This document shows, piece after piece, positions 25,801-39,800 of a DNA stretch of 64,000 nt. Location: assembly GCA_029204225.1 (NCBI GenBank), contig CM055099.1, positions 42,340,597 to 42,404,596 of the forward strand, read 5' to 3'. Source of the DNA: Diphasiastrum complanatum (taxonomy: Eukaryota > Streptophyta > Lycopodiopsida > Lycopodiales > Lycopodiaceae). The notes under the pieces were generated by a model that ran no database searches, had not been told where the DNA came from, and worked only from the letters and a program-made list of their open reading frames with translations. Made by a program: the position numbers and the translations under genes. Positions within the stretch are counted from its first letter, which is position 1. The number at the start of each line of letters is the position of its first letter.

Positions 25801-27866
25801 GTAGACTCGCTCTCGTCAATGTTTGGCCTGCTCGATGATAGATTTGAGAGTGAGGAAATGGTCAGCGGTGTGCCCGGAAGCCAGCCTGACCCAATGCATG
25901 TAGTCGTCTAGATTTTGCCTCTGTACTCACTGCTGACTGTAAGATAGTGCCATAAAGCTTGGTGATAATATGCCCAATCATGATGGTGCGGTAATTAGGG
26001 TTTCATGGGATCACCACTCTTAAGGACAGGATGGATGATATTTGTGCACCAAGTAGAGGGGAATCCATGGATGACGGATTGGTTGAGGAGAGTGGATAGC
26101 ACAAGAGCAAGAGTGTTAGGAGCATGAAGGAGTTCGGATTCCACTTCGATGTCACAAGCACGATGTGTTCTTAGCTTATGGATGGCGGTAAGAACCATCT
26201 CAGCTTTGAAGAATGAGAACTCGGAGGGACAAGGAGAAATAACAATGGGTGTATCAGTGGGTAGGGTATATAAAGTTGTGGCATAGTCAGTCCAAACCTA
26301 GAGATCAGTTAAGGAGGGAATTGGAGCACGAGGGATAAAGGCCCGCCAAAAGGCACCCGTAGAAGAGCTGGAAAGGAAGGAAATGAGCTTTTTCCCTTCA
26401 TTGTATTATAAGTATGCTTTTTATTGCGGAGGGCATGATGGTACATACGTAGGATGTCAAGAAGGAGAGAAGGTGATTGACATTGGAGAACCTGTTGATG
26501 AAGAGAAGTGCAATCAGCATCATACCAGGGTTGTTTAGGAGCACGGGTTTTGTGTACGTGGGAATGAGGTCGAGGGCGATAAGAAGGAAAGGCAAGTGTG
26601 GCCGCTGTGTGAAGGGCCATGGTGAGAAAGGTAGCCTGAGTCTCCAATGTACTGTTGTTAGGGAAATGGTGGAGCAAGGCCATGAGGGATTCCTGGTATA
26701 GAGGAAAGAAATTGGGGTCAAAACAATATATGGGTGCACGATTAGGAGTATCAGGGGTAGGAGGTAGAGTGGGTGATGCAATATGTCCAAGGCAAAAGGA
26801 CAGGCGTGAATGATCTGATAAAGTGGTAGGGGAGATAGAGAAGTCCGAGATAAGAGGGATGAGAGATGGTGATCCCATGAGATAATCACCACACTATGAC
26901 CGCCGCTATGAGGATGACATGTGAAAGTACCAGAGTTAGGCCAGCAAGTGAGGCCATTAAAAATGGCTAACTCATGAGCTGCTCCAGATGAAGTAAATAC
27001 TCACCATATGTCGTGACTGGACCTTTACTTATGTCTTTCGATGGCAAAAGGCACATAAGACCAAATAAGTACATCTCAAGTATGATAAATTCTAAAGAGG
27101 AGAATATAAATGTCTCCAAAAGCAAATAACTAATAGATCAAAAGACTAAACTAGCAAAAACTACAGTGTAACTAGATTTGTACAACAACAAAACATAGCT
27201 ACATAATAGATATCATATCACAATGGACCCTTGCTGAAAAAAGGTACCCCTACCTATAGCCAGTGGGGTGAAACTCTGAATTTTCCTACTGCAATCCAAC
27301 GGCTATGCGAGAATCCAAGGTCTAGGTAGGCAGGAAGTGCAGGAAGACCGACCAAATCTAGATCCAAAAAGTGTGTTCAGTAGAAGTCCAATTTGACCCC
27401 CAGTGAGCCATTTAAATATGCCAAGCATATGCTACATAGCCCAATAGCCTAGAAACCTATGGAAACCAGGACGACGGATAGCCCTGCTCAAAGGGTGCTC
27501 TAGAAGAATTTTCAGGCAAGGATATCTACCAGTATCTATCGCACTATGGTTTTAGGTCTGATTCAAATCAACTTGATTTGACTGGTTCAAACTTCAAACC
27601 GCCCATCTAAAAACTGAATCGGCCGAATCGGTCAAGTTGCAAACTTTTTTGGTTTTAACAAGGATGAATTTAGGATCTATATTCTACAAATTAGGTTGTA
27701 TACATAGTACATGCTACCTACACTATAGATTAAGCATTGAAGTAATGTTTCATGTCTGATTCATGATTCATCGGATATCCAGTTCTAAAAAATTTGAATC
27801 GCCGATTTGGAAACCGAACTCTAGAGCTAAGAGGATGAGTCTTAGTTGTACAGCTAGCTGCTAGGG

Positions 27867-27944
<78 letters not shown>

Positions 27945-30482
27945 TCAAACTCCAGAGAATTTGTCATTGATATTAGATAAGTACTTGTCTCTTGGTAGCT
28001 TTGAACATTCAACAACATCGGTAGAATCATAGATGAGATTTACGCTAATCACAATTCACTAATGTCGATGTTGAGTCTTGACATTGGACAAGTGCACCAG
28101 TGGACTTCACTAACTTTAAAGATTTCCACACTTGATAATTTTGTCTACTTTTCTTCGAGTCTCTAGAGACATATAACTTCTTCAATCTTGAGCAACTTTG
28201 TTGTTTCAACTTCAACTTTCATTATTCATAGAGGCCTCAGTGTTCAGTTTTTTATTCTCAAATATTAAGGTATCATGCACAATGCAAAATGCATATCGTA
28301 GAGTCTAGACTGTAGTCTGTAGTGGATGTGGATCCGATTGAGACTCCATATTGCATTATTACATTGTAGAATTTAGCATAATGTATTGTACATTAAGCGT
28401 TTAAGATTGAAGACTTTTGACTCAGGTAACCAATCAAGAACTCAAATTCATAGTTCATTGAACATTCTAAATTCTAGATTTGATTCAAGTTTCAAGTTTC
28501 AAGTTTCAACTGTGACTCTTGAGTCTCGACTCTAAACTCTGTGACATTGTCAACATTCAAGTTTCATCAAATTATAATGTATATAATTTATGAATCACAA
28601 TACAGACTTACAATGCTAAGTGAAGTCAGTGGACATTGGACATAGACATTGACCGATGACAATGCAGATTGCAGTGTGCACATGCCACATACAAACTTGA
28701 ATTGAAATGCCAACATCAGGATTCTAGATTCATCATTCATGGCAATAAATTACTAAAGATAGATCATGAATCGTGATTCATTGAACGAACATCATCCAAA
28801 ATCCAAATTCCAATATGAGATAAAATGTATCATGTATAATCATAATAGGTTCCAAGATAGCATAATCAATGTCATACATAGCCTCATGGCTCCAGCCTCA
28901 TATGAATCTATCATCCAATATATATGCATGCAATGCGGCGCACATGCTCCTAGTCTCTAGAGCTCATAACCGCCTGGACCTCGTCGCCCTTGGGAGTGTC
29001 TCCTATACAATGGGGACCTCTGACTCCTCACAATCATCCTCTCCTCATCTGAGTCAGAGGACTCTTTATTACCCTCCTCTGTGTAACCACCTGAAGACTC
29101 TGAAATCTCCTCTGAATCATCAACACTAGGCCCCTCATCAACTACTGCAAGAGACCGTCGAGGAGGATGAGAGCTCAAAGCCTCTGCCAACTGCGTCCTG
29201 ATCCTACGTGAAGCCCCTCGACTACACAATACACATAAGGAATTGGGATTAGAATTGATAATTTTCAAATTACAGCTTACAACTTAGAACGGTTTAAATA
29301 ACGTCTAGACTTGAGTCTTGTGCGATGTGACAGAACGGTTTAAATAACGTCTAGACTTGAGTCTTGTGCGTCAATATCTAATTTGCAAGTTCAAAGTTGT
29401 AGATTTATAACCTGTAGATAGGAGAGCATCCTCATAGAAGAATCTATACACATCCTACTCCTCCTGAGATACAACTGGTTGTTATGGAACCTTTGTGAGA
29501 TCAATCTCATCTGGATTGACCTGCACAAATTACATCACGAACTACAATTCACAATTCACGTCACAAATCACGATTTTCCAATTTTGATTAAAGCACGTTG
29601 CACGAGTGATGAATCACGATTCACAATAGATTTACAAATGATAATTTTGGATTTACCTGCATCGGCTCTCATGTGCCCGTCAACTTGCCCAACAATTTAA
29701 GGTTGGAATGCATGTACACCAACCTTTCTAACTGTACAGTGGAGAGCCTATTTCTTCTCTTTGTCTGAATCAAAAAGAAGATGCTCCAATTTCTTTCAAC
29801 TGGTGTAGCCAAACAATCCTACGTAGTACGAGCATAGAAAGTTGAGACGTAAGAAAAAAATAATGTCTCACGTAGATGGTGCTAGGTAGTAGGTACTAGA
29901 CAGTGATTTCAACTTGCTCAAAATAACATAAATCTTAAAGTTAGAACTTGGGTTATCAAATATGTGAAATGATAAAGCCACATATGAGAGGATCCGAATA
30001 GCAAGTCTTTGTAATACTGGAACATCGTCCCCATACTTCAGCCACCACCTCACTGGATGCGCCATGGGCTTCAATTAAGCTTCATCAGATCCAAACTCAA
30101 AGAGCTCACCTCGCAACACTAAGTAGGTCATCCTTGAGTGCATCACGTGCAGCAGGATCAGGAAAGATCACCCTCATGTAGGTGTTCCAACCCTCTCTGA
30201 GCTCCCGGTCACGAAACTGCGTCTCACTCCGCCATAAAGGATGGAGTATACAAGCCATGGCATGCAAAGGCTGATGGAACCACTGCCATCTGTCTCACCA
30301 TCAATGTTTTCTCGAAACGCGTTTCGAACGCTGAAACACGTTCGAAAAAGGCCGTATGAAACGACCCCATTTCAAAACGTCATTTCAGTGTTCAAAACAA
30401 CTGTAAAAAAAAGCAAATTTTTTTCCGAAACCGCGCGGTCCCGAGGGGTGTCTCTTCACACCTTTTGGCGCGATAGCGAAGC

Positions 30483-30569
<87 letters not shown>

Positions 30570-30624
30570 ATCATAGTAGATTGTGTTGTGACTCGTGAGT
30601 GCGTGTGTAGACTCTAGAGGGAGT

Positions 30625-30667
<43 letters not shown>

Positions 30668-30712
30668 GAGGTAGAGTGTGTGTGATATGTGTGTGTAAAA
30701 GAGAGGGAGTGC

Positions 30713-30745
<33 letters not shown>

Positions 30746-30828
30746 GTAGAGGAAGTGTGTGTGAAGTAGAGGAAGTGTGTGTGTAAAAGAGAGGGAGTGT
30801 TTGTGTGTGTGTGTTTGTGAAGTAGAGG

Positions 30829-30861
<33 letters not shown>

Positions 30862-33800
30862 TGAACTTTGAAGTAGAGGGAGTGTGTGTGTGAGAGAGAG
30901 AGGAAGAGTGTGGCATGTGTGTGTGTGTGTGACGTGTGTGCAAAAGAGAGGGAGAGTGTGTGTGTGAGAGTGAGATAGAGCTTAGGTTTACCGTTTTAGA
31001 AATGAGAATTAGTTTTTAATTTGAGGTTCGAATTTAATACTATTGTTTTGTTGACACTAGATAGCTATTAGCTATGCCCAAACAGCGGGGTCCTTTATGG
31101 GATCATGTCACCCTTGATTCAGGTTATGGCACGTCAGGCACGAAGAAGGGTACTTGCAAGTATTGCGGGAACACTTATCGCTGTTTGCACTCAGGCCCCA
31201 GAGTCACTGAGGATTGTCGGGATCGGGGACGACTCTAATGCTACTACTTCAGCCACATGTGATTCTTGTTTGATCTAAAAAGCTAAAACTTCAAAGTTCA
31301 GTCTATAGTTTGATTACTAATGAGTAATTAGTGACTATAATTTATTAGCTAACAACATTATTGTTACAGGTGCGGCAGAGCGCCGAGATTCCACATCACA
31401 GTCGTCACCTGTAGTTGGCACTAGCTCCGTTGCCGTACCCATTCCACTTTCTTCTTCTGGAGAGACTCCTACAGTGCTAGTAGGTGGGGCAGGCAGTAGT
31501 GCTACTGGTAGGGCTGGAGGTGTTAGGGGACAGGGTCAAGGACATGTGAGAGGTTGTGCAACGGTCGACCTCCCCTTTCATGTGGCTATGACCCCTGCAT
31601 GGAGGGATATGATGCGTGTAGTATCTCGTATCGGTGTTGAGTGGGAGGGCCCGACCATGGAGCAGTTGAGGATGAGAGAGCTACATGCTGAGCGGCAGTC
31701 CGTGGATAATGACCTACAGCCCATTAGGAAGTTATGGGCGAGGTATACCTGTAACCTTACATCTTCAAAACCTTTGCACTTACTACTTTAGTACTTTCAA
31801 GTTTCAGCCTTGAACTTTCAATCTCCAAATTGGCAAGTTAGTTAAAAGGAGTAAACTTTCAAATTTCAACTTTATTTGAGTCTTTGGTGTTCAATGATGA
31901 GTGCTCACTGCTCTAGCTCGTAACCTGGTAGCCTGAGGCCTGCAAGTTACTTGATAGTTGAAACTGTTGTCGAATGTTCTAGGTATGGATGCACCATACT
32001 ATCAGATGGTTGGACCGATGCAAGGAGGCGCCATCTTGTGAATATATTGGTGTCTTCTTGCATGGGCACCATCTTTTTGAGATCCATTGATACGTCGGAG
32101 CCAGGCATGGCATTGGATGGCAGGAGATTGTTTGAGTACATCTCATAGGCCATTGAGGAGGTCGGAAAAGAGAATGTTGTCCAGGTATGCCCTTGCCACT
32201 TCCAAGTTTCAACTTTCAGCATTGAGCTTTAAAGTTTGCAAGTTACATTTTGTGAATCGTGATTATTGTTTTGAACGTTGCAATTTGCATTTGCCATTTA
32301 CAAATTAGGCATTTACAGTTTTTTGTGAATTTCGATGTTTGTTGTGACTTGTTTGAACTTTGCGGATTCCGGAATGCTCAATGGTGAATGTTCATGAGTT
32401 ATGATTCGACGGAATTCCAATGCAAGTTGTCACGGACGATGCATCCAATTGTGTTGGCATGGGGAAGCTCGTGAATGAGAGGTACCCTTGGATTTTCTGG
32501 AGTCCATGTGCTGCACATTGCCTTGACAACCTGGTTGAAGACATTGCGAGATTACCCTGGGTCAAGGAGGTTGTAGACATGGCACGATTCTTGGTGAGAT
32601 TTGTCACCAAGAGACATAGAGTCTTGAGCATGTTCAAGTCCCATTCTAGCTTGGATCTCTTGAGGCCTGCCCCCACTAGGTAACCAAGTTTCAACTTCCA
32701 ACTTCCAATCTGTTTCCAATTTTTTGATTTGCAAATTGCAATTTTGTTTTAGCTTCAAGTCTCAATGCTCATAGAATTTGGATTTCGCTATAGCCTGCTA
32801 CCTATGACCAATTACCATTCTTATTTCATCCTAGGTTTGCCTATATGTTCATTGATTTGGAGTGGCTCGTAAAAAGTGCATGCAAGCCTGAGGCAAACGG
32901 TGGTTTCAAACCATTGGACAGAGTGGGGCTCATCACGGGAGGCCAGGGCCAAGAGATTTGAGGCGATCGTGATGGGGACTTCATTTTGGGATGATGCACA
33001 TGTTGGAATTCGATGCTCACCCTCAAATCCATTAATTAATGATCATCCTGAAAACTTTACAAAACCCGGAAAACAGAAGGCTCAAATTTTTTCCAGAAGA
33101 TCGAAAAATCCAATATCGGATTTTTCCGACCCAATGTAGCTCTTGTCAAAAAGGAATTTTCCGACCCTGGATCGAATCGGATCGAGGCGGAAATTATCCG
33201 GGCGTCTTCAACCCTGGATCAGGTCTAAATTTTTCGACTCCGAAAAATTCGACCCTCGGCATATTTTTTGACCCAGTGTAAATTTTTCGATCCTTTGTAA
33301 AAAATCCGACCCTATGTAATTTTCAATATTGTCGGTCAGAAATCCGACCCAACCGTTTGAACTATTTTGTTGCTAGCTGTTGCGTTTCCAATCCACTCAT
33401 CTAGCTTGCTCCCAACTTCCGTACAACCCACTGATTTCCGACATGGTATCAGAGCAGACATCCAAGTAATCTGCTTCTCATTGCAGATTATTAGTCTTGT
33501 TTCTATCAAGACAACGAACTAGCAAGCGCGCCAACAGTATTCCAAAATCGTTATCACTACCAACGATCTCGCTCAGCCAAAATGGATCAGTCTTATTAAA
33601 TCGAAAGACTCGATGGAGGGAACTATCATCTCTGTAAGTTCAAAATGAAGGTGATGCTATTAGCCAAGGAACTGTGGGACGTTGTTGACGGCATAGAAAT
33701 AAAGCCAGAAGGTGAAGCAGCTACTATCACCAAGTGGAGACTGAAAGATGGCAAAGCTTTTGCCATGATCACTCTCAACATAAAAGACACCCAAATCAGT

Positions 33801-36800
33801 CGCATAAGAGCTGCTCAGGCTGCTAGGGATGCATGGGACATCCTAGCAACCCTCTATGATATCAGGGATCTCACCTCCAAACTCCATTTAAGAAAGAGAT
33901 TATTCTCCCTGAGAATGACTGAGGGAACAAGTGTTTTGAGTCATCTCAACACTTTTCAAAATCTCATGAAGCAAATGAATTCAACTGGCTCATTAATTCA
34001 AAACTCCGATGCTGTTATGACTCTATTATCGAGTCTGCCTGAAGCCTATGAAAATTGGGTAATGGCAATTTCGATCCAAGAATTTAACTCTATCAAGAGT
34101 AATCTCACTTCTTCTACAGGAAGAAATCAGAAGGTCAGCTTCCTCCTCAAGATCGGATCCACAAGCACTACATTCAAAGAAACAGAAGTTCAGATCCAAA
34201 AAGAAGAGCAATTTGCAGCCAAGGTCGAATTCTGGCTTCGGTTCAAATTTTAACTCTGGGTCAAATTTTGACTTAGGTTTGACTTTGAATACTTCATCCT
34301 ACCAACCAAAGCAGAAATTGTTCTGCAAATACTACAAGAAACTGGTCATGAAATCAAGGACTGCAGGACTTTAAAATACAATAATGAAAAGAAGAAGCAG
34401 TACCAACAACAAGCACATAGTGCTTCAACTAGTTTTTCGAACCAGCAGCAAGAGGAGGATGAAGCAGCCTTTATGAACAAGGCAGCTTCGTCAACCTTGC
34501 TGGAACCCGATGTGGGCTGCAAAAATTCCTCCAAATTATGGACAGCAAAACGAAATATGTGCCTCTAAGCAGGGCCAACAGTAGCAAGCAGACTTCACCA
34601 GGACAGCAAAAGACTCAGAAACATTAAGGATAGGGGACAATTGGATTCCTTCAACAAGGGATGAAGGAAAAGCGGAGATGAAGCCTCTCACCAATTTACA
34701 GTGTGAAAGGAGGCAAAGGAGTAATGGAGCTCAAGCACAGGATTTTTTCCCAGCAATGAGCCTTGCAACAATGAAAGTACAAGGCAGTGTAGTATTGAAA
34801 CAGACATGCAATCTCCACATAGGGGCAGCAATAAAGATAGGACACAATGTAATGAAACAGGCCAGCAATAATCAAATAGGGGAGTGATGAAGATAGTGCT
34901 CTCCATTATGGAGCTAAGAAACACAAGTCATGATAGAGGAGAGAGAGAGAGGAGGTTGGGCAGCAATGGAAAGATCAGCCTCAAAAAACTAGCTCCTTCA
35001 TGGACTTTATAGAGTGTTTTGTCTTCCAACAAGCTACCAACTTAATTTAGGAAAGAGGTAGTTGAGTAGGTAGTCTGATTGGAGCTGATGTTAGAAATTG
35101 AGTTAACTACATTGTCTACCTTGAAGTTGGAGGTGGAATTATGGGCTCTTCAAATGTAGTGAGCACAAGTTTTGATTCTAAGTAACATTTCAGGAAGAAA
35201 GAATGTTTAAAAAGTCCTGATATTAGCACTTCATAACTTCATGTTAAAATGCTTTTCCTTTCCTAAGCTCTGAAGCCTAGAAAACTTTCTTACTATCAAA
35301 GAAAAAGACAAAGGGGTAAATCTAAGTAATAGTCTGTCATCTTCTCATTGTAACTCAGTTTGAAGGCTCTTCTTGCATCTCCAGCTCATAATCAAAACCA
35401 AAATCTCAGATGCCCAAAAAATCAAATATCTGTCAATCTGTGTGCATGCTTTCAGATTTCAATAGAAAGTGATTATTTCTCATAATACTAGATCTGCATT
35501 TCTTGGAATTCTTGAAATCCTAGCGCCAGGTCCTGTGTTCTTACTATTAAAGAAAAAGACAAAGCGGTAAATTTAAGTAACAGCCTGTAATTCTCTCATT
35601 GCATCTCAGTTCGAAGGCTCTTCTTGCATCTCCAGCTCATATTCAAAACCAGACAACTCAAATGCCAAAAAATCAAATATCTGTCGGTCTGTGTGCATGG
35701 TTTCAGATTCCAATGCAAAGTGATTTCTTCTCAAAGTACTGGATCTTCATTTCTCGCAATTCTTGAAATCCTAGCCCCAGGCTCACAGGACCGATTGCCA
35801 TGAACTAGGTAGTAGGGTTCGCTGGAAACCTTTGCATAGCCTTTAAGGCCCAGGATAACCATAGATTCTGATGTATGCGTTGCAAGGACAATACACGAAG
35901 AAAGATCTTTGTTATCGTACTTCAATTCATATAAAATAGGTGGTCCACAAGAGTAGTGCATTGATCGATGCAGCACTTATGTTGAACATTCTCACATCAT
36001 CCCTGATTACAGCTCCAATGTTGCATCACTATGTTCTGCAGTCCTATTATTCTTCCTTTGTATTCCAACATTCGGGTTTTGAGAGCGAGAAAACGTACAA
36101 GCATATTATTGGCATCCTTGGAGCCTGAGCCCCAGTTTGTATTTGCTACTAATGGTTGATTAGACCATATAGTTTAGACCACTAGGACGTTTATTTATTA
36201 AGGCTTTCTATCATTTACATGTTTCATTTATAACTAAATTGGTTAGCATTGGGCCTCTAGCCCTAACTAGCAAACTGTAAATTATAAAAAAAAAAACAGA
36301 TATGGGCTGCTTCACTACCACGATAGAATCAACAAGTATTTGTAAATTACAGTAAGACACAGATATCCCTATGACGCTCTTTAATTTATGGGACTCTTAT
36401 CTAACACAACTAAAGCTTGCCCGTGTATAATAGCTTGAAATTCTTTTATAAAAACATATAACTGAGAGCTGGCTTATTTTAAAAATCGGATGAAAACTGA
36501 TGGCACTATGATCATAGCTTCCTGTATTGTACAAGCTTGTGCACATAAAACCATAGTAGAAAGTTGAAACATTCCATGAATTGGCATACCTATGAAGCAC
36601 GGCTATAGCAGTAGCTTCCCTTCTAAAATAACTGGCAGAGCGTATTGCATGGGATAGATCCATCAAAAGAACAACTACTCTGCTTCTAGGTAAAGGATAC
36701 TGAATAGAGCTGTGCAGTCTTTGCCTGCTCCCTTCATAAGCATGTCAATTCCTGCAGTTCCAAACATTTTCAATCTTATAGATATGTTAAACAGAAACTT

Positions 36801-39800
36801 GAGGCATGACTGTACAAAATCATCATTTTCTATTGAATGCTCGTTTGCACATGGCCAGAGTGTTGCAGCGGCTCACGATCAGCTGCAACAGCGATCCAGA
36901 ATGGCATTCTGGATCGCCAGTGTTCTGGACAGCAGAACGCTGTCCGGATCGCTATTTTAAAAAAAAAACCCTAAATAGCCTTAAAAGAACCTAAAAAACA
37001 GCAGAAAAAAATTTACAGATTGCCTAAACAAACTTACACAAAAACAATATAAATTCTGTTTTGAATTTTTTTGAAAAAATTCAAAAAAAAACAAAATTAG
37101 TGCACGTTCCAGGAAACCCTAATAATATTTCCCAGATCACATTCCAGATCACGTTCCGGATTGGAATGTGCATCCATAATATGGCAATACGTATGAAGCC
37201 AATAAGCATGTGGAATTCTTGGTGATAAAATATTTTGTCTATGCTAACTAGAAACCTGAATAATATGTAAGTTCACATGATGAAACTCTGGAAATAATTT
37301 GAATCTTTAAATGGATGTCATCAATGATGACGCGAAGCTGCAAAAGCGGCTACCAAACAAGCATACTAAAGGAAGGTCAACTTCAGAAATTCTAAGATTG
37401 GACAAGGTTTTGCTGAGGTTGGAATCGACAAAGGTGCAAACTCTTAAGAGGGAGTTGCATGAGAAGTATAGACTATGAGTCTATATAGGGGTAAATCGAT
37501 ATTCAAAAGGATGTTTCAGTGATTCACAGTTTCTTATCATGGTGGCAAATGATAAGTTCATTGTTACAAGTGACAAGTGTGGAAAGCTGTGTGGTCACCA
37601 TTCTACGTTCTATCGGTTTGGTTTCTATTCAAGTCATAGTAACTTGGTTATGTTGTAGAAACTTTCTTGTCTATCTGACCTAGCATCACTTCAGATTTAT
37701 GATTAATCGAAGTGATTGTTTGTTGTGGTTGTCAAGCAATTCTTGGATACCATCCAAGTCATAGTTGATTGTTCATGTGGTGGTACCAGGTGAGATCAAT
37801 TCTACTAGGAAAATCTTTTTCAAGTTCTTGAATCTATCCAAGTTCAAGTTTTGTCATGTGGTAGATTCTGTTATAAGATTTGGAAGCCAAGGTTGTTGAT
37901 TAGCCGTTGAAAATCAACAATAGAAGTTGTTGTTTAGCCTCAAGAAAAACAATAGGGTTCATTTCTATAAATTGACAAGTTATTGATCACCCATAGAAAA
38001 TCAATATGAAATCTTCTTAAGTGAAGCGGGCTCTTCTAAGGAAGATGGACGTACACCAGTTGGGAAGTTTGCATATGACAAAGTGTCAAGACAAATAGAT
38101 GTCATGATGAGATGCTTTCTAAGTTGAAAAGTTGTTTGGAGCAAGTGACTATAGAGGTAGGAGATTCCATGGAAAAGATAATGTCAAGTACTTTGCGTGA
38201 GAAAGTATTTGAAGGGGAGTATCAATTACTTTGTGTGAGAAAGTACTGTATAAGTTTTATCTTTCTATTGGGGATGCTCTATTACTTGCATATTTGATTG
38301 GGTTCATTGATGACATCCTATTTGTATCATTGTTGGAGAATGGTTGGAAACATGAATGCAAACATGAAGTGTATATCCAAGGGGAAGTAGTTCAACTGAG
38401 TCCATCAAGTCCATCACATGTGGTAACTTATGAAAGTACCAGGAGAATTGAAGTGGATTCAATTCAAGGAATCGACACAAAGTGGAGCCAACTACTTGAA
38501 AAGAATCGACATTCAAAGGAATTCTACATCATCATACAAAGGAAGTTCTACATCGAATCAAGAAGACATTGAGATCAGAGTTGATCGTGGATTCTACATC
38601 AAAGTTGAGGATCTTCATTACATGGGCGTCACGGAGGAGCATATGCGTGCTATGCATAGTTCTTGACAATGTAAACATTAAGGGGGAGTGTTACTGTTAA
38701 TGTTCACACTAGTACCCCTACTGTTGTCATCTAGATTAATTAGGATTATTGGGCAATGCATGCGTGCTAATTCTAGGGGCCCTCGCCAATATTCAGTAAA
38801 AGTCTAGTTAGACTATAAGTTCGAGATTCTAGTGCTTGATTTGGAGCACAAGTTATAGGTGTTAGTGCTTTTACCATATGTACAGACATTAATTAGGCAA
38901 ATGCTTTTAGATTGTTTTTGCTTTTAACATAGACCAAAGTCTATAAGAATGTAGGGCGCCCTACCTCATAAGCAATGGGACATAGTTGGAGTTTCCATCA
39001 CTTGTGTTCACTCTCATGTGTTTAGCTATTGTTTCATCACAATTGGAATCTTGTCTAAGGTTAATTGTATGAGCAAGTTGGTTTTCTAACACATGCAACA
39101 AGATTTCTTCACCCTGATACATCCTTCTTCAATGCTCTTGGTCCATGCACATAGAAGCTGAGTAGAAAACGACATGGACAGCGGCAAAACAATGAAGGAG
39201 AAGTAGTAATTTGTAGGAGTAGAAATGGATAAAACTTGATTTCTAGACACAGTCTTCACAAGTGAGATTAGGATACTGGGAACAGTTCGTTTGGCACTGT
39301 CATGCAACTATTGTTCTGGAAATAAGAAAGTAACAACAGAAAACTATTGTGGCCGGATCACTCCAAGTAAAACATCATATCATGCAAGAGGGATAGCATA
39401 AAGGCTAGCACAAGTATAAAAATCAGAAATAGTGAAAGAAAATTCATTCATAGCAAGGTAAGTGCTCATACATTGGCCATTAGCAACCCTAACCGAAGGG
39501 AAGGTCACAACAAAGTGACACCTGGAATAGCAGACAATTGGGAAACAATGGTCATGCTTATAAAATAATGACTAGTTTAATGGGCCAAATGAATTGTGAT
39601 TTCTTCACCAACAAATCACAATTCAAAGAAAATTTGTCATGTACTCACCAACCATCGCCCTTTTGATAATTCATAAAGTCTTTATCCCCATAAGAATTCA
39701 AAACACAATGTCAAAAACATTTTGACATTGTAGTAGATAGAGACACGTGATATACATAACTCATTCATGAGACATACATACTTCACAGGTTCTGATTAAT

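Larger units (their letters stand above)
34561..36700. other. RLF: RLF intron 4, 5' part
   Basis: Intronic sequence downstream of the truncated Copia. It contains a two-copy duplication at 35,287-35,788 and a coding-looking minus-strand frame at 35,731-35,976. The exon 4 reading frame stays open into this intron (to 36,397), but the GT donor at 36,700-36,699 shows that the extension is intronic. Confidence 0.6.

Noticed and set aside
30392-30943. Open frames rich in Leu-Ser, Glu-Arg or His-Thr repeats
   Set aside because: They only read through GA/GT microsatellites. The same applies at 19.7-19.9, 27.7-27.9 and 61.3 kb.
35096-35110. TGTTAGAAATTG as a possible LTR start (3' LTR of the 33-kb Copia)
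   Set aside because: It does not match the 5' LTR at 33,001 and no LTR end, PPT or GCACA target copy could be found.
36397-36666. Minus-strand open frame with attractive protein composition ([20 protein letters not shown])
   Set aside because: It is the RLF exon 4 region running on into intron 4. The GT donor at 36,700 ends the exon and the conserved domain continues in exon 5, so this is intronic.
36851-37175. Exact hAT boundaries for the GATC-palindrome locus (flanks CATGGCCA and TATGGCAA)
   Set aside because: Only 6 of 8 bases match and the terminal repeats are not convincing, so only the palindrome clusters are reported.
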